9,811 nucleotides of DNA from CAZPRQ01 sp964589415 (GTDB lineage Bacteria > Patescibacteriota > Doudnabacteria > UBA920): positions 1-9,811 of the forward strand of contig CAZPRQ010000045.1 in NCBI GenBank assembly GCA_964589415.1, written 5' to 3'. The position numbers were made by a program, and so were the translations under genes. Below are positions 7,401 through 9,811 of this stretch, piece by piece (the stretch's first letter is position 1; each line of letters opens with the position of its first letter). Below the pieces are notes generated by a model. That model saw nothing but the letters and a program-made list of their open reading frames with translations. It had not been told where the DNA came from and searched no databases.

Positions 7401-8398
7401 TTCTATGCCTTCCTTGTTTTTATCTCGGAAAGTTTTGGCAAATTCATAAAAATTACTGGCATACAAAAGACCCTTGGCTTCCTTGTAGCGGTCAACATCG
7501 CCCGTAAAACTCTTTCCCTCGTCTTTAAGCAGCTTAACGATATTTGTTTTTACAAACAACTCCACTGCCTGCCTTTCGTCCAGCCCCTTATAAGCAGCGC
7601 CTAGTTCGTCCCATTTTTTAAACTGGAACAAGCGCAGCATTTTGGCAACCTGCTCCTTTACGTTAGGATCATCGTTTATGGCATCGCCTATTTCCCGCTG
7701 GCTTTGTACAATATTTTTTTCGTAAACCTCCACGGTTTTATCTAAAAGCTCCAAATACTCCCTGGAGATAATTGGCGCATTGCCCGGCATTTTCTGGCCG
7801 GTTACGCGCTCGTTAATGGCGCGCATAAGGTTATTGTCCGCCTGTATGCTCTTTAAATTCTCGTCATAATATTTTAGTTTGGCGCCCTGCTCGGTTAGCC
7901 CCTTCCAAGCGCGCTTAATCCAACCCTTGCCTTGGGTTTCTTTACGCCAGCGTTCTTCTGCCTGCGTCCAGGCCATGCGCTTGGCTATTTCCGAAATGTC
8001 TATAAGGAAAAGTTTTTCTTTTTTGGGTTCCGTAGGACCTACTTCTGGTCCTGTTTTTATTACTGGCCCAGGTTCACGTATAGGCATTCCTGGCCCTGAC
8101 TTACCCGGAGTAATTCCAGTTATGGTATCCTCATATTCTTCCCATTTAGGTCCTCGCGTAGTGCCTCGCGAAGTTGGTGTTATGACATCATTCTCTTTTA
8201 TTCCCCTTGGAGCCTCTTGTCTTCGGTCAATAATTTTTATAACAAGCTCTTTGGGCAAATTTAACACTCGTCTTTTCTCCAGCACCTTCATGGCCAGCTT
8301 ATAGTTTTGCTCCTCCTGTGAAAGGGAATCAAAATTTTCCGGCAGCTGCCCCAGCTTAACCAATTTGTCATAAATTATTTCTCTGAGCCGAGGGTTGT
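4449..8398 (-). CDS. Giant membrane-associated protein of unknown function, C-terminal part (cut by assembly gap)
   Basis: These 1315 codons continue, once the gap is repaired, the frame of the gene starting at 9442 (intact length 1612 residues). The TTG at 8363 is the first start-like codon in this fragment, not a real start. In intact numbering: Pro/Gly-rich linker with PGP-type motifs (about 369-425); helical region; two small-residue-rich hydrophobic stretches at about 693-743, the second a glycine-zipper-like GGAAALGVGGFWVPLG; charged region; a third hydrophobic segment at about 908-935; Gly/Pro linker; His-rich patch SHHDWHHDHY within about 971-1003; more soluble sequence; Lys/Glu-rich stretches near 1223-1263 and 1320-1355; an acidic Ser-rich spacer near 1455-1500; and a basic C-terminus ending ALAAA. 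The positive-inside pattern (RAYKRGK after the second segment, FRRMEMLK before the third) suggests that the roughly 680-residue C-terminal part faces outward. This is inference. I recognise no catalytic domain. The stop overlaps the frame of the DHH gene. Confidence 0.85.
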
Positions 8399-8553
8399 NN
8401 NNNNNNNNNNNNNNNNNNNNNNNNNNNNNNNNNNNNNNNNNNNNNNNNNNNNNNNNNNNNNNNNNNNNNNNNNNNNNNNNNNNNNNNNNNNNNNNNNNAG
8501 CTGCCCCAGCTTAACCAATTTGTCATAAATTATTTCTCTGAGCCGAGGGTTGT
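8344..8553. repeat. Exact 55-bp direct duplication flanking the N gap (assembly artefact)
   Basis: Positions 8344-8398 and 8499-8553 are identical over 55 bases, and each copy ends exactly at the gap. A perfect end-to-end overlap of odd, k-mer-like length beside exactly 100 Ns is what de Bruijn scaffolders leave when adjacent contigs are joined without merging their shared k-mer. Removing one copy plus the Ns (155 bases) restores a continuous reading frame. Confidence 0.92.
8399..8498. other. Scaffold gap of 100 Ns
   Basis: The run is exactly 100 Ns, the conventional placeholder for a gap of unknown size. The identical 55-base flanks indicate that its true size is negative (overlap) and that no sequence is missing here. 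Confidence 0.97.
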
Positions 8554-9442
8554 TGGAAATGTCCGAAATAAGATAAGCCTCGCGCTTGGTAAAGACGTTC
8601 TGCCGTTCGCTTTCTTCCTTGGTTAACTTTATTTCGCCTTGGCCTCTTTGGTAAGACTCGTCATAGTGATATGCAAAATAAGCCAAAGATTCTTTCATAA
8701 GCGCTTGCTGCATTTTACCCAAGTCTTCCAACTGCCTGCGCTTTAAATCTTTCCCACCCTGGCTGTATTTTTCCGCCACCTGCCTTAACGCTTCGCCCTG
8801 CTGTAATTTTAATTCATGGCTGTCATAAGTCCTGCCTTCAGACTTTTGCCAAGTGCTTACCAAATCTTCGGCATCTTTTTTTAGCATATTCTGCCCGTCC
8901 AGCTGCTGTAAAACCCTGTTCCAGGCCAATTTTTCCTTATTTTCCTCACTCTCTGCTTCTTGTCCTGTGGCTTTTTCCACAGCCATTTTACCTTTTAGCT
9001 CCAGCCCTTGTCTTTTTAACTCTTCGCTATTTGCAATTTCCCGCTCTAGGCGCTTTTTATGTTCCGCCACCACGCGTATTAGCTCGTCTACCGGCAACCC
9101 TTCTTGGCGGCCAATTTTCTGGCCTTGTTCATTTTGAGCTTCTACCAAATAGCTATCCCGACTAATGTCTAAAGACTTGGATTTAGCCGATTCAACGGAC
9201 TCTTTTACCCATTCATAACGGCGGCGTTCTTTGTCAGTCAAATTTTTGTCACGCAGGCGCTGGGCCACCATAATCAAAACCGACTGGACGGCTTTTTTAG
9301 CCTGCTCGCGCCGTTCTCCAATTTCCCTGTTTTTCTCCCGCGCTTCCCGAATTCTCTGTTGGTCCGGGCTTAACTGACGCTCGCTCTGGCCTTCGGGATT
9401 ATTTCCCCTATCAGGAGAATTATATTTATTTATTTCCGCCAT
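8499..9442 (-). CDS. Giant membrane-associated protein, N-terminal part (cut by assembly gap)
   Basis: The ATG at 9442 opens 314 codons up to the gap. The residues just before the gap (NPRLREIIYDKLVKLGQ) are repeated on the other side and continue there as LPENFDSL, so this is the N-terminus of the 1612-residue protein and not a separate gene. Translation past the Ns gives a false end (TTLGSEK) in the wrong frame. The segment is almost entirely charged helix, rich in Glu, Lys, Arg and Gln, probably coiled coil (about 25-75 and 115-180). It has no signal peptide, so this end should be cytoplasmic. It starts 13 bases after the stop of the small upstream gene and has no clear ribosome binding site, which suggests one operon. 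Confidence 0.85.
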
Positions 9443-9455
9443 ATGAATGCTAAAT

Positions 9456-9788
9456 TTAAGCTTCTAAATACGTTTTTTTAAATTTTTCCATTTCCTCGGC
9501 AAAGGCCACTTCTAAATTTGGAATCTTTGCCGACAAATACTCCATTATTTCACGCCTGTCCGCCCCTTTTTCACTAAGACTGTCCAAGTCTTTTACCTGA
9601 GACTCGGTTAAACGTCCGGCCAAATGCTGCATAAGCCAGGCCTGGAGCCTTTCGGCCAAATCTAAAATCATTTCTTCTTTAAGCTTTTCGGAAGCAATAC
9701 CCATGCCTTTTTCGTTTAGGCACGAAGCTAAAAATTCATATATGTCATTTCCCAATATTTCTCTCGCGGACAATATTTTTTCTTCCAT
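9456..9788 (-). CDS. Small helical protein, DUF5663-like
   Basis: This is a 110-residue, acidic, all-helical protein without signal peptide or membrane segment. Its central stretch (about 42-65: ILDLAERLQAWLMQHLAGRLTE) resembles the small CPR-enriched family DUF5663, in which a helix with aromatic and leucine residues is followed by a Glu/Lys-rich helical tail. I assign the family from memory of its pattern, so it is tentative. The function is unknown. The ATG at 9788 lies 23 bases from the window edge and shows no Shine-Dalgarno; the operon promoter is outside the window. It is the first visible gene of the operon with the giant protein and the DHH protein. Confidence 0.7.
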   Translation of the reverse strand: MEEKILSAREILGNDIYEFLASCLNEKGMGIASEKLKEEMILDLAERLQAWLMQHLAGRLTESQVKDLDSLSEKGADRREIMEYLSAKIPNLEVAFAEEMEKFKKTYLEA

Positions 9789-9811
9789 AAATGCTTGGTT
9801 AAATTATTTTT

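Noticed and set aside
4829..8304. Many plus- and minus-strand frames of 65-190 codons inside the giant gene
   Set aside because: They are shadows of the long minus-strand gene, with low-complexity or Phe/Leu/Ser-rich translations and no recognisable families.
8363..8398. TTG 8363 as the start of a separate 1304-residue gene
   Set aside because: The residues upstream of it are in frame and identical to the end of the upstream fragment. Collapsing the 55-bp overlap shows it is an internal leucine codon.

Overview
The window looks like part of a genome bin from the Candidate Phyla Radiation (Patescibacteria, probably a Parcubacteria-type lineage). The evidence is indirect: a two-helix type IV secretion pilin of the kind common in that group, a small helical protein resembling the CPR-enriched DUF5663 family, a very large lineage-specific helical protein, mostly absent Shine-Dalgarno sequences, and promoters of the extended TGnTATAAT type. 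TGA acts as the ftsZ stop codon, which argues against the Gracilibacteria/Absconditabacteria code where TGA is glycine. No rRNA or other phylogenetic marker except FtsZ is present.

Layout, left to right. At the left edge a minus-strand promoter (58-86) fires out of the window into an RNA that begins with a strong two-part hairpin. Next come an octamer repeat array (A), a four-helix-bundle (S23/IVP) gene (136-498, minus), a probable terminator, a second array (B) and ftsZ (665-1888, minus). Upstream of ftsZ is a gene-free stretch of about 540 bases (1889-2431). It holds a minus-strand promoter, a structured RNA of about 290 nt, an intrinsic terminator ending directly before the ftsZ ribosome binding site, and a third octamer array (C) that reverses orientation to form a long inverted repeat. 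From that region a plus-strand gene for a secreted/membrane pilin-like protein (2432-3340) diverges. It ends at a GC-rich bidirectional terminator (3347-3383) shared with a converging operon.

The converging operon occupies 3382-9788 on the minus strand. In transcription order it encodes a small DUF5663-like protein, a giant protein, and a DHH-family phosphoesterase-like protein. The giant gene is broken in the given sequence by 100 Ns. The 55 bases on either side of the Ns are identical, which marks an unmerged contig overlap rather than missing sequence. Removing one copy and the Ns restores one open frame of 1612 codons (9442 to 4449).

The least explained elements are the RNA/terminator upstream of ftsZ, the octamer arrays that share an AAATGAG boundary and abut promoters, and the giant membrane-associated protein with its DHH partner. 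The functions of the giant protein and the RNA are unknown to me.
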